A stretch of 39,166 bases of DNA from an uncultured Acidobacteriota bacterium (lineage in GTDB: Bacteria; Acidobacteriota; Blastocatellia; Pyrinomonadales; Pyrinomonadaceae). Position 1 is the first letter of the stretch; each line of letters opens with the position of its first letter. The stretch is from positions 1 to 39,166 of the forward strand of contig CADEGD010000042.1 of NCBI GenBank assembly GCA_902826795.1, in the 5' to 3' direction. The position numbers were made by a program, and so were the translations under genes. The notes beneath the pieces were generated by a model. It saw only the letters and a program-made list of their open reading frames with translations, ran no database searches and was not told where the DNA came from. Below are positions 31,188 to 39,166 of the stretch, in pieces.

Positions 31188-33302
31188 ATGACCAAACTCA
31201 TTCTGCTTGCGATTCTTCCAAGTCTCTACTTTTTCTCAAGCTTTACAGGCGGTGGAGATCTCTCACCTGAAAGCCAGCCACCGCCAACGACGAGCAGTTA
31301 CGAGAAACTTGCCGCCTCGAGCGGAACGATCTCAGTCACGGTGGATACTGCGGTTTTGAACGGCAGCGGAGTTGATCAGCCGATCCCGACGACGAGTGTG
31401 TTCCGGGCGGGTACGGATTCGTTCTTTACGGCGATCGCGACCGATGAAGAGTTTCGCGGCCTGCTTCCGAGTTCGCTACCGCTGATCAATGATGCCAATG
31501 CAGCATTGCCCGGAAGGCTGGGCCGCTCGGCAGGACAGCTTATTGTCGATTCGAGTGCGTTCGGCAGCCATTACGGTTTGGTTATTCGAGATGCCAAGAC
31601 AGGCTTTGCTTTCTTCAACGTAGAAGGATACGAATTCGTTTATCAACCGGTTGGCCGGTTCCTGTCGATCAAGGGTGGCCGCCTCCTGCTGTCAGAAGAA
31701 TATGCCAAAGAACTCGGACGAACGGATGCCGGCCGAGTCGTTGGTGAACTGTCGCTGGATCTTTCGATGCGTGTGATCGAGGTAACGAAGGTCGCTGACG
31801 GTGAGGTCGTTTCCGAATCGCTGCCGGCTTCAAAAATGTCCGGATCCGTACCCGGGCCGGACGTTGTCGTTGGCGATCTGAATGGACTCGCTCAGTTTGG
31901 CATCAGTGACGGCACTTACGTTGGTTTGGCAGTCGGTACCGACTCATGCAATTTCGGCACGGTCGACTTGAACTGGAATGCCAATCCCAGTAACGATCAT
32001 CCCGTAATTCCGCAGAACATGTACCGCATGAGCGGCGGAGCGAACAACGACGAACGCTTTGAGCAGATCGGCCAGTCGGCAGTAAAACACGGATTCACGG
32101 CGTTGACTCAGAACATCTGCAACCTCGGCTGTAACGGAGTCGGAGGCAGTCGTCTCGGCTCCGGATGCTCGGATCCCTATTCATCGAGCTTGAACGCCGG
32201 ACCAAATCTCGGATCGCGGGCGTGGATCAATCCTTTTACGGGAAATTTTCCGCGTAACGATTCAGCTACGCCGAACAATAATCATGCTGGACATACGCAC
32301 ACGATAGGCGGAAGCACTAGCCCTGCCCACAAGATCCTTACAAAGGTCAGCGATCTTACGCCAAGTCTGAACACAGGCGCTACTTATTACGCTGAGTCAC
32401 AGTACATTACTCCGCACGAATATGTCTGGTGTCAGGCGAACCCGACGCAGTGCAACATGTATAACAATGTGTCGTACCGCAAATACGCGGTTTCAGGTTC
32501 GGGCAGCCCTTTTAGTTTCACTCCTTCTGAGGCTACGCAGAGGGAAAAACCAGCTATCGCGGCCTGGCCAGGCTCGACGCAGATGAGCCTCATCCCCGAA
32601 CAGGGCGTCGACGGGGTTGGGATCGTTGCATACAAGGTAACGAATCCGTCAGCGGGCGTATGGCGTTATGAGTATGCGGTCTATAACCAAAACATCGATC
32701 GTGCGATCAGGTCTTTTTCCGTTCCGATCGGAAACGGAGCAACTGTAACGAACATCGGGTTTCACGCTCCGCCTCAGCAGCCAGGATGGGCGAATGACGG
32801 AACCGTAGGTAACGCCGGCTATAGCGACGAGCCATGGACACCCACTCAAAACGCTGTATCACTGACATGGGCCACTGAAACCCTTGCTCAGAACGCGAAT
32901 GCCAACGCGATCCGATGGGGAACGATGTATAACTTCCGGTTCGAGTCGAACCGGCCGCCGCAGTCTGTAAACGCTACTGTGGGTTTCTACAAAACGGGGC
33001 TGCCGATCACTGTAGCCGTGCGCGGTCCGAGTGCCGCAGCGTCGGTTAACATCACCGTTTCAGGTCGCGTAACGACGACGAACCGGGGAATCTCTCACGG
33101 CCGCGTGACGCTTACGGATTCGCAAGGTCAGGTTCGAACCGTCTACACCAACACGTTCGGCTACTTTAAGTTTGAGAACGTGTTGTCGAACCAAACCTAC
33201 ACTGTTTCGGCTTTCAAGAAAAACTACACATTCACCCCGCAACAGATCACTCCCTCGGGTAATCTAACCGATATGAGCTTCTTTGCTCCGGGAGGCCCGT
33301 AG
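31188..33302 (+). CDS. Large secreted protein of unknown function with carboxypeptidase-regulatory-like C-terminus
   Basis: 704 residues with GGGAG 6-7 nt before the ATG. A signal peptide (TKLILLAILPSLYFFSSF) is followed by a long extracellular region I cannot assign. It includes VGLAVGTDSCNFGTVDLNWN, Cys-containing segments near 300-330 (NICNLGCNGVGGSRLGSGCSDP), a His-rich NHAGHTHTIGG and a beta-sandwich-like part (VGIVAYKVTNPSAGVWRYEYAVYNQN). The last 85 residues are a carboxypeptidase-regulatory-like domain (VSGRVTTTNRGISHGRVTLT, TFGYFKFENVLSNQTYTVSAFKKNY). The same domain ends the protein at 22435-23370. Likely a surface or secreted protein; no catalytic motif is evident. It has its own strong terminator. 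Confidence 0.78.
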   Translation: MTKLILLAILPSLYFFSSFTGGGDLSPESQPPPTTSSYEKLAASSGTISVTVDTAVLNGSGVDQPIPTTSVFRAGTDSFFTAIATDEEFRGLLPSSLPLINDANAALPGRLGRSAGQLIVDSSAFGSHYGLVIRDAKTGFAFFNVEGYEFVYQPVGRFLSIKGGRLLLSEEYAKELGRTDAGRVVGELSLDLSMRVIEVTKVADGEVVSESLPASKMSGSVPGPDVVVGDLNGLAQFGISDGTYVGLAVGTDSCNFGTVDLNWNANPSNDHPVIPQNMYRMSGGANNDERFEQIGQSAVKHGFTALTQNICNLGCNGVGGSRLGSGCSDPYSSSLNAGPNLGSRAWINPFTGNFPRNDSATPNNNHAGHTHTIGGSTSPAHKILTKVSDLTPSLNTGATYYAESQYITPHEYVWCQANPTQCNMYNNVSYRKYAVSGSGSPFSFTPSEATQREKPAIAAWPGSTQMSLIPEQGVDGVGIVAYKVTNPSAGVWRYEYAVYNQNIDRAIRSFSVPIGNGATVTNIGFHAPPQQPGWANDGTVGNAGYSDEPWTPTQNAVSLTWATETLAQNANANAIRWGTMYNFRFESNRPPQSVNATVGFYKTGLPITVAVRGPSAAASVNITVSGRVTTTNRGISHGRVTLTDSQGQVRTVYTNTFGYFKFENVLSNQTYTVSAFKKNYTFTPQQITPSGNLTDMSFFAPGGP

Positions 33303-33324
33303 GTTCTGGTTAAGGGATTTTTCG

Positions 33325-33356
33325 CAAGAGCCGAGACATCTCGGCTCTTGTCTTTT
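33325..33356 (+). terminator. Rho-independent terminator
   Basis: CAAGAGCCGAG (33325-33335) and CTCGGCTCTTG (33340-33350) form a perfect 11-bp stem with loop ACAT, followed by TCTTTTC, 22 bp after the stop of the secreted-protein gene. Confidence 0.9.
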
Positions 33357-33403
33357 CAGGCCGAATTCTCGATGCGGAGCGGCGAAACAGATAGAATATA
33401 AAT

Positions 33404-34984
33404 ATGGTCCAGTTACGTTCTTTTTCGTTACTTATCCTCTTCATTTTCTTGTCCGCCGCCACTGCCTTCGGCCAGACGAACCAAGCGGCAACACCCTCAC
33501 CTACGCCAACGCCGGCACCATCGCCTGCACCCTCGGGCTCGACGATAACCGATCTTCAGTTTCGCCTGCGACAGAGTCTTGCAAAGCCTGATGTGCAGCG
33601 AGGCTCGATCGGCGTGAAGATCACTTCACTTGCTTCCGGCAGGGTCGTCTTTGACCAGAACGCCGAGAAGTATTTCATGCCGGCATCGAACATGAAGAAC
33701 TTTACGGTGGCCGCGGTGCTGGATCGTCTTGGTCCGGATTACCGGTTCGTGACGAGTCTTTATTCGCCGACGGCCCTTTCCGCTGACGGAACGTTGAGCG
33801 GTGATCTGGTCGTCTTTGGTCGAGGTGACGTTTCGATCTCAACACGTTTCAACGGCTCGGACGACCCGATGAAGAGCATCGATCCGCTAGTCGATAAGAT
33901 GATCGCGGCGGGCATCAAGAAGATCAACGGTTCGATCGTCGGCGACGACAGTTATTTTCGTGGATTCGCCATTCCGCAAGGATGGGAGTGGGACGATCTG
34001 CAGTGGTCATACGGCGCAGAAGTTTCGGCACTGCCGATCAACGACAGCACCATCGCACTTAGTGTTATCCCCGGTCCTGCCGGATACAGCTGTACGGTAA
34101 AGATCGTGCCGTTCAACCCTGTGATTCGTGTCGTAAACGGATGTATGACCGGGGGAGCAGGATCGGCCCGGACACTTCGTATTCAAAAAAAGCTCGATCA
34201 GAACGTACTTGAACTTTCCGGATCGCTGCCCTTGGGAAATCAAGGTTTTAGCGGAGCAGTGAGCGTCTCACGACCGGCGGAATTGTTTGCGGCCCTGCTT
34301 CGTCAGCGGCTTGTCGAGCGGGGCATTCCGGCGGTTGGCGGCCATCGATACGAGAAACGCCTGGACGGATCGATGCCTTTGGGAGTCGAGATCCTCAAGG
34401 TCGAATCGGCTCCGATGTCGACGATCGCGGCTCAGACGATGAAGCCGAGCCAGAACATGTACACCGAGACTTTGCTGTGGACGCTCGGTGAGCTAGATCG
34501 AAACTCAACCGTTGCTCCCGGTGGCGGAACAACCGTCTCGACTGCCGACAGTGCCGAGCTAGGTATCGCAAGCGTGAAGAAGTTCCTGACCGGGATCGGC
34601 GTCGCACCCGACGCGATCATTCAATACGACGGCAGCGGCCTCTCGCGTCACAATCTAATTACGCCCTCATCAGTAGTCCAGCTTTATACCTACATGGCGA
34701 AGCAGAGCAAATATCCGCAAGCCTGGCGCGATAGCCTCACCATCGGCGGCGTCGATGGTACGCTCCGCAATCGATTTCGCGGAACCCGGGCGAATAACAA
34801 TGTCCGCGGAAAGACCGGGACGATCGATCAGGTATCCGCATTGTCCGGATATGTAAAAACTGCTGCGGGTGAGGAATTGGTATTCTCGATGGTCGTCAAC
34901 GGCGTTGCTCAGACCTCGATCCGTACCAACCTGCTCGACGAAATGGTCAATCATCTCGCCAATTACACCGGCCGAATCGACTAG
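33404..34984 (+). CDS. dacB: D-alanyl-D-alanine carboxypeptidase/endopeptidase (PBP4-type, S13)
   Basis: 526 residues. A signal peptide (LRSFSLLILFIFLSAATAFGQ) and a Pro/Ala-rich linker (about 30-45) precede the enzyme. The three penicillin-binding motifs are all present: SxxK in ASNMKNF (S95, K98), the S-x-N type DGSGLSRHN near 410, and KTG in GKTGTI (K470). Other family segments are GSIVGDDSYFRGF and AEVSALPINDSTIALSV. S13-family enzymes trim or cut cross-bridges in peptidoglycan in the periplasm. The insertion domain between the first two motifs fits PBP4. The symbol follows family naming; a copy-specific role is not shown. Confidence 0.93.
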   Translation: MVQLRSFSLLILFIFLSAATAFGQTNQAATPSPTPTPAPSPAPSGSTITDLQFRLRQSLAKPDVQRGSIGVKITSLASGRVVFDQNAEKYFMPASNMKNFTVAAVLDRLGPDYRFVTSLYSPTALSADGTLSGDLVVFGRGDVSISTRFNGSDDPMKSIDPLVDKMIAAGIKKINGSIVGDDSYFRGFAIPQGWEWDDLQWSYGAEVSALPINDSTIALSVIPGPAGYSCTVKIVPFNPVIRVVNGCMTGGAGSARTLRIQKKLDQNVLELSGSLPLGNQGFSGAVSVSRPAELFAALLRQRLVERGIPAVGGHRYEKRLDGSMPLGVEILKVESAPMSTIAAQTMKPSQNMYTETLLWTLGELDRNSTVAPGGGTTVSTADSAELGIASVKKFLTGIGVAPDAIIQYDGSGLSRHNLITPSSVVQLYTYMAKQSKYPQAWRDSLTIGGVDGTLRNRFRGTRANNNVRGKTGTIDQVSALSGYVKTAAGEELVFSMVVNGVAQTSIRTNLLDEMVNHLANYTGRID

Positions 34985-35022
34985 GTAACGCGTTAAGTTT
35001 ACAATTACCTCATCGCATTACG

Positions 35023-36876
35023 ATGTCCTATCAGGTAATCGCTAGAAAATGGCGGCCGCAGGCTTTTGACGAAGTGACCGGCCAGGATCACATTACGCGC
35101 ACGCTGCGTAACGGGATCGAACACGGGCGCTTGCACCATGCGTACGTGTTCTCCGGTGCTCGCGGCGTTGGAAAGACTACTACTGCTCGCCTTTTCGCAA
35201 AAGCTCTGAACTGCCACAAAACCGACGGCCCAAATCCTGATTCCTGCAAGTTTGGCGACGCGGACATCTGCCCAAGCTGCCTTGAGATCACCGAAAGCAG
35301 GTCGATGGACGTCATCGAGTTCGACGCGGCTTCAAACACCGGCGTACAGGACATCCGCGACATTATTCTCGAGAACATTAACGTCGCCGCCGCCCGCGAC
35401 CGTTACAAGGTGTTCATCATCGACGAGGTTCACATGCTATCGACCTCATCGTTCAACGCCTTGTTGAAAACGGTCGAAGAGCCGCCGCCGAATGTCGTCT
35501 TCGTAATGGCGACGACGGAGCTTCACAAAGTTCCCGACACAATCACATCGCGTTCGCAGGAGTTCATCTTCCGAACGATCCCGCAGGCTCAGATATTCTC
35601 GCGGCTGCGTTTGATCGCCGATGCTGAGAAGATCGATATCGACGATGCGGCCCTTCAAGTGATCACTAGATCTGGCGAGGGCTCAATGCGGGACGCTCAG
35701 TCGAATTTCGACCAGGTAATCAGCTTTTCCGATACCTCGATCACTTCGGACGACGTGACGAAAGCCCTCGGGCTCGCGGGCAGTGAGGTTATCGAAAAGA
35801 TCGTCGCCTCGCTCGCGACCGGTGAATCAAAAGCGGCTCTTGATGTAGTCGCCGAACTGGTGGATCGCGGACAGGACCTTCGCACCTTTTGCCGCGACAT
35901 TCTCGCCGTTTTACGTGACCTGCTTATCTTCAAAGTTTCGGGCGGCGAAACCGCTTTGGTCGAGACTTCCGTGCTGCTTCCCGATGCGCTAAAGTCTCAA
36001 TCCGAGCGCTTTTCGGAAGCCGACCTCGTGCGACTTTTCCACGCCCTCGCCGAGACAGAGACGAAACTGAAAGATGCGGTGCAGTCGCGATACGTGCTTG
36101 AAATCGGCCTCGTGAAACTGATCGAGATGCGGAAGATGAGTGCGGTTGAGGACGTGTTAAATAGGCTGCGCAGCCTTGAAGCTCGGCTGACCGGTGTGAC
36201 GATTCCCGATTCTGCGGCGATGGCGGCAACCGTCGACTCGGAAAAAAAAACTCTAAAATCTGACACTATTGTAACCACGCCGGTCATATCGCCTGCGGTC
36301 ACGCCCTCGGAAAACACGACCACCAAAGCGGATACCGGGCTTGAGGAGCCCGACTTGGGTATTGGCTATCGAGATCTGGTAGAGCCGGATCATTTTCCCG
36401 AGATGGATCCGGCTCCGATTGAGCCTCCCGCTGTGAGGGCCACAGCATACGACGATCTGAGTTTCGTCGCATCGCTTCCTGTAAAACTTCCTCCGATCGC
36501 AAGTGAAGATCTTGAGCATTTTGACGACAAGGCACTCGATGCTCAGTTCGATAGGAAGCTCGAAATTCTTGACGAAAACACGGGTCCGATCCTTAATGCA
36601 ACAAAGTTGATAAGAAGTGCGATCGGGCAGCGAGAGGTTGCTGCATCCGTTGCAAACGGATCTGGTGCGGCCGCTGCTCCTGCTCGTGCACCGCTTAACA
36701 TTCAGATTCCAGACTTTACGGAGAATGAATCTGAGGCCGAACTCCCGTGGCCGGGCGACGCGGCAAGCGAAGAGCAGTTGGCCGCATACGTTGATGCAAA
36801 CCGCTCCGTCAAGCTCTTGAAACGTATCTTCCGTGCCAAGGTTACCGCGATTGCGAAAAGCTCGGAACTCCGCTAA
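35023..36876 (+). CDS. dnaX: DNA polymerase III subunit gamma/tau
   Basis: 617 residues. The AAA+ core starts MSYQVIARKWRPQAFDEVTGQDHI and has Walker A GARGVGKT (45-52), a zinc module with C64, C75, C83 and C86, DAASNTGVQDIRD, the DEVHML box and a sensor region ATTELHKVPDTITSRSQEF. This is the clamp-loader ATPase. The region beyond about 370 is variable and acidic, as in tau proteins. A run of nine A (36242-36250) falls at codons 407-410, directly after the conserved clamp-loader domains. Slippage by either one base fewer or one more (or -1 ribosomal shifting) reaches a stop within a few codons (TAA 36254-36256 or TGA 36261-36263), giving a gamma-like product of about 410-413 residues. The gene stands 38 bp after dacB. 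Confidence 0.95.
   Translation: MSYQVIARKWRPQAFDEVTGQDHITRTLRNGIEHGRLHHAYVFSGARGVGKTTTARLFAKALNCHKTDGPNPDSCKFGDADICPSCLEITESRSMDVIEFDAASNTGVQDIRDIILENINVAAARDRYKVFIIDEVHMLSTSSFNALLKTVEEPPPNVVFVMATTELHKVPDTITSRSQEFIFRTIPQAQIFSRLRLIADAEKIDIDDAALQVITRSGEGSMRDAQSNFDQVISFSDTSITSDDVTKALGLAGSEVIEKIVASLATGESKAALDVVAELVDRGQDLRTFCRDILAVLRDLLIFKVSGGETALVETSVLLPDALKSQSERFSEADLVRLFHALAETETKLKDAVQSRYVLEIGLVKLIEMRKMSAVEDVLNRLRSLEARLTGVTIPDSAAMAATVDSEKKTLKSDTIVTTPVISPAVTPSENTTTKADTGLEEPDLGIGYRDLVEPDHFPEMDPAPIEPPAVRATAYDDLSFVASLPVKLPPIASEDLEHFDDKALDAQFDRKLEILDENTGPILNATKLIRSAIGQREVAASVANGSGAAAAPARAPLNIQIPDFTENESEAELPWPGDAASEEQLAAYVDANRSVKLLKRIFRAKVTAIAKSSELR
36242..36250 (+). promoter_or_regulatory. A9 slippage site in dnaX
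   Basis: Nine consecutive A in codons GAA AAA AAA ACT. With eight A the frame reads EKKL then TAA; with ten A, or after -1 ribosomal shifting on A AAA AAA, it reads EKKNSKI then TGA. Resembles the A9 transcriptional-slippage site known from Thermus thermophilus dnaX. Confidence 0.65.
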
Positions 36877-36924
36877 ACATCCTTTCGTATTTGGTTATGA
36901 TTTGACAGAATTAAGCTACACGGA

Positions 36925-37830
36925 ATGATAAGATACTTTGCCTCGGCAAAATTAGCTTCTGTTGCAGCTGCTTTCCTGCTCTTTCTGGCGGCCTTGCCCG
37001 CGTCGTCCCAAACCGAATGGAATCAGAATACGTCGCCGCTGCCTGCCCCGACCGGGCCTGTTAACGACTACGCCGGCGTCATCGACCAGGCTACGAAAGA
37101 CAGGCTGGACAAGCGGCTAATTGAGTATCAGCGTTCGACCGGCATCGAACTTGCGGTGGCCGTCGTCAACACGACCGGCGATAGGCCGATCTTCGATTAC
37201 TCGTTCGCGGTTGCTCGCGGATGGGGTGTTGGAGCCAAAGGCGATGACAATCCGAGCGCTCTGCTTTTTATAGCCGTCGCCGACCGCAAATACTTTACGC
37301 AGGTTAGCCGGAATCTTGAAGACGAACTTCCGGATGGTCTCGTCGGGAGCATTCAGCGTCAATACCTCGTTCCCGAGTTTCGCAAGCAGAATTACGCCAA
37401 AGGAATCGAAGATACGATCGAGGCCTACATTGCTGCGATTGACAAGCGGTCGAGCGGCACCGCCGATTCGCCGACTCCCGTGCCGTCGGGAGTCGAGGAC
37501 GGAATGTCGGGCGGGCAAGCAGCATATTCCGCTTTTTGCTGTCTTTTGATAATCTTCGTCATACTCATCATCATCTTTGCCAACCGCGGAGGCGGTGGGA
37601 AAGGCAAGAAAGGCTGGGGCGGTGGCGGATTCGGCGGTGGTGCTTCTGACGCCCTGCCGTGGATCATCGGCTCAGCGATCGGAAACGCGATCGGCTCAAG
37701 CTCGTCCTCGTCGTCTTCGTCGAGCGACTGGGGATCTGGCTGGTCATCGGGCGGCGGAGGCGGATCGGATTGGGGCGGATTCGGCGGCGGTGGCGATTTT
37801 GGCGGTGGCGGAGCCGGAGGCGATTGGTAG
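36925..37830 (+). CDS. TPM-domain (YgcG-like) membrane protein with glycine-rich tail
   Basis: 301 residues. A signal peptide (SVAAAFLLFLAALPASSQ) precedes the TPM domain (about 42-170): VNDYAGVIDQATKDRLDKRL, TGIELAVAVVNTTGDRPIFDYSFAVARGWGVGAKGDDNPSALLFIAVADRKY in outline, and VSRNLEDELPDGLVGSIQRQYLVPEFRKQNYAKG. One membrane segment (FCCLLIIFVILIIIFA, about 198-214) follows, then a Gly/Ser-rich tail. TPM proteins are often neighbours of LemA, as here (LemA is two genes downstream). Function is unclear in most bacteria; a role in membrane or photosystem-type protein maintenance has been suggested in plants. The nucleotidyltransferase-like gene starts 5 bp after its stop. Confidence 0.88.
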   Translation: MIRYFASAKLASVAAAFLLFLAALPASSQTEWNQNTSPLPAPTGPVNDYAGVIDQATKDRLDKRLIEYQRSTGIELAVAVVNTTGDRPIFDYSFAVARGWGVGAKGDDNPSALLFIAVADRKYFTQVSRNLEDELPDGLVGSIQRQYLVPEFRKQNYAKGIEDTIEAYIAAIDKRSSGTADSPTPVPSGVEDGMSGGQAAYSAFCCLLIIFVILIIIFANRGGGGKGKKGWGGGGFGGGASDALPWIIGSAIGNAIGSSSSSSSSSSDWGSGWSSGGGGGSDWGGFGGGGDFGGGGAGGDW

Positions 37831-37835
37831 ACGAT

Positions 37836-38567
37836 ATGCAGCATCAATTCTCGGCATTTATCGACGATCTTAAGGGCACACACGGCTCGAACCTTGCCTC
37901 CGTTACGCTGTACGGATCGGCTGCGGCTGGCGATTTTATTCCCGAGCGGTCCGATTACAACATCCTGATCGCCCTAAAAAAGATCACGCCTTCCGATCTG
38001 CGAAACGCTCACGCTTGTGTCCGCGAGTGGCATCGAATGGGCCATCCGGTACCGGTTTACTTTACTGTATCGGAACTCCAAAACGCGGCCGACGTATTCC
38101 CGATCGAGTTTCACCAGATGGACGTTGCTCACAAGGTTCTGTATGGCGAAGACGTACTTGCAGGGTTAAAGATCTCGGACGCATTCCTTCGTCATCAGAC
38201 CGAATACGAGTTACGAAGTAAACTGCTACTGCTTCGGCGGCAATATATTCCGGCGTCCGCGTCCGTCGAAGGACTATCGAAGCTGATGGGTGAGAGCCTA
38301 GCGAGTTTCTCGGCGATCTTTCGGGCCGTGCTGCTGCTTTACGGTATACAGCCGCCCGCGACCAAGCATGAGATAGTCGCCCTGACGGTCGAGACACTCG
38401 GCCTTGATGGAAGCGTATTCGAGAAGATATTTAACATCCGCGAAAGAAATTTCGCTGAAACTTTGACCGAAAAAAAAGCCAACGAACTGTTCGCCCATTA
38501 TATGGAGCAGATCGAGAAAGTGATAGATTCCGTAGATGCAGTTAAAGGGAAAGAAGCGGCCGCCTAA
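37836..38567 (+). CDS. Nucleotidyltransferase-fold protein with an altered active site
   Basis: 243 residues from the ATG at 37836, which sits 5 bp after the TPM stop; a much longer upstream reading frame overlaps the TPM gene and is not credible. Residues 21-45 match a minimal nucleotidyltransferase: LYGSAAAGDFIPERSDYN with G27-S28 and D33, then S39-D40-Y41-N42. The usual second metal Asp of the SDxD motif is Asn here, so catalytic ability is doubtful unless another acid substitutes. The rest (about 115-235) is helical, with YELRSKLLLLRRQYIPAS and LAHYMEQIEKV-like segments, similar to the helical half of HEPN/MNT-like proteins. Set between TPM and LemA genes, it may regulate or modify their products; this is inferred. 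Confidence 0.7.
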   Translation: MQHQFSAFIDDLKGTHGSNLASVTLYGSAAAGDFIPERSDYNILIALKKITPSDLRNAHACVREWHRMGHPVPVYFTVSELQNAADVFPIEFHQMDVAHKVLYGEDVLAGLKISDAFLRHQTEYELRSKLLLLRRQYIPASASVEGLSKLMGESLASFSAIFRAVLLLYGIQPPATKHEIVALTVETLGLDGSVFEKIFNIRERNFAETLTEKKANELFAHYMEQIEKVIDSVDAVKGKEAAA

Positions 38568-38592
38568 GCGGTACGCGTCAGGGGGAGAAAAA

Positions 38593-39166
38593 ATGAGAAG
38601 ACTTATTCTTTTGAGTATTGCGATGTTTGCGGCTTTTGGCCTGAGCGGCTGCAGCTACAACGAACTAACCGCCAAGCAGCAAAACGTTCGCGGAAAGTGG
38701 TCGAACGTTGAAAGTTCGCTTCAGCGCCGAGCCGATCTTATTCCGAACCTAGTCGAGGCCGCGAAGATGGCCGGCGTTCAGGAGCAGGAAGTGTTCGGCC
38801 AAATCGCCGAAGCTCGTTCACGATTATTGAACGCACAACAGCAAGCACCCGCCGGCGAAGGCGGTGACCGTACCCCTGAGCAACGCGAGCAGATCATACA
38901 GGCTGCGAACAGTTTCGGCGGCACGATCGGGCGGCTTCTGAGCCTTCAGGAGGCATATCCCGTGCTTCAGTCCAATCAGGCTTTCATGAACGTACAGACC
39001 GAGCTTGCGGGAACCGAAAACCGCATCAACGTTGCCCGCACCGATTACAGTGCGGCTGTGACCGATTACAACACGACGCGTAACTCGTTTCCTGCGGTAC
39101 TGACGGCTGGCCTGCTCGGATTCAAGGAAGAGCCGTTTTTCCAAGCCGACCCCTCAGCTCAGCAGA
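38593..39166 (+). CDS. LemA-family lipoprotein (cut by window edge)
   Basis: About 191 residues are visible from the ATG at 38593, with GGGGGAG 5 nt before it; the frame is still open at the edge. A signal peptide with lipobox LSGC (LFLSI-type hydrophobic part ending FGLSGC) predicts a lipoprotein. The LemA domain follows: VRGKWSNVESSLQRRADLIPNLVEAAK, QEQEVFGQIAEARSRLL, and later AYPVLQSNQAFMNVQTELAGTENRINVARTDYS. LemA proteins are membrane-anchored helical bundles of unclear function, often next to TPM-domain genes. The tail (LLGFKEEPFFQAD) is normal for the family end, so little is missing. Confidence 0.9.
   Translation, partial: MRRLILLSIAMFAAFGLSGCSYNELTAKQQNVRGKWSNVESSLQRRADLIPNLVEAAKMAGVQEQEVFGQIAEARSRLLNAQQQAPAGEGGDRTPEQREQIIQAANSFGGTIGRLLSLQEAYPVLQSNQAFMNVQTELAGTENRINVARTDYSAAVTDYNTTRNSFPAVLTAGLLGFKEEPFFQADPSAQQ

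Noticed and set aside
37659..37835. Upstream extension of the nucleotidyltransferase frame
   Set aside because: It overlaps the TPM glycine-rich tail in another frame, giving an Arg/Trp-rich shadow; the ATG at 37836 fits operon spacing.
1..39166. CRISPR array, rRNA genes, prophage or integrative element
   Set aside because: No regularly spaced repeats, no rRNA-like sequence, and no phage or integrase genes were seen; only an IS30 remnant and short dispersed repeats.

Overview
This window (about 39.2 kb, moderate GC) looks like a chromosomal segment of an Acidobacteriota-type bacterium, plausibly class Blastocatellia. That placement is inference. It rests on gene style: many secreted proteins with carboxypeptidase-regulatory-like domains, large TPR proteins, a B12-dependent ribonucleotide reductase, a fused homocysteine methyltransferase/MTHFR, frequent weak Shine-Dalgarno signals, and many short dispersed palindromes. 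No marker gene here fixes the species.

Layout. (1) 1-9135, all on the minus strand: a surface-polysaccharide locus. Read in transcription order it holds a NarL-type response regulator, a small unknown protein, a Wza-like export protein, a Wzc-like tyrosine autokinase, neuB-neuC-neuA (synthesis and CMP-activation of a sialic-acid-like nonulosonic acid), a JmjC/cupin-like oxygenase and the start of a nonribosomal peptide synthetase that runs off the left edge. (2) 9136-10453: a long intergenic region, then a divergent LuxR-type regulator whose receiver domain has lost its phosphorylation residues. (3) 10468-17002, mostly minus: tRNA-Arg(CCU), apt, acyP, a chlorite-dismutase-family haem protein, a plus-strand outer-membrane protein, and a TPR protein / membrane protein / thiE / thiD operon. 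(4) 17250-23370, plus: an NDP-sugar pyrophosphorylase, mutM, a small secreted unknown, the fused metH/MTHFR enzyme and a secreted P-domain-like protein. (5) 23487-29118: a secreted DUF4139-like protein (minus), a decayed IS30 transposase, class II ribonucleotide reductase (plus), and a toxin-antitoxin pair whose toxin has a nonsense codon. (6) 29142-39166: a polyferredoxin/TPR fusion (minus), then a plus-strand run of a large secreted protein, a PBP4-type carboxypeptidase, dnaX, a TPM-domain protein, a nucleotidyltransferase-like protein and LemA (cut by the right edge).

Most notable observations: an A9 run in dnaX at which slippage in either direction meets a nearby stop, resembling the known gamma/tau switch of Thermus; a canonical and a degenerate LuxR regulator facing each other beside the polysaccharide locus; a tRNA-Arg with an apparent covarying 19-56 tertiary pair; and several families of short palindromic or tandem repeats that flank genes or lie in frame inside them (nrdJ, the metH fusion, thiD). 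All functional statements come from reading the sequence; no database search was run.
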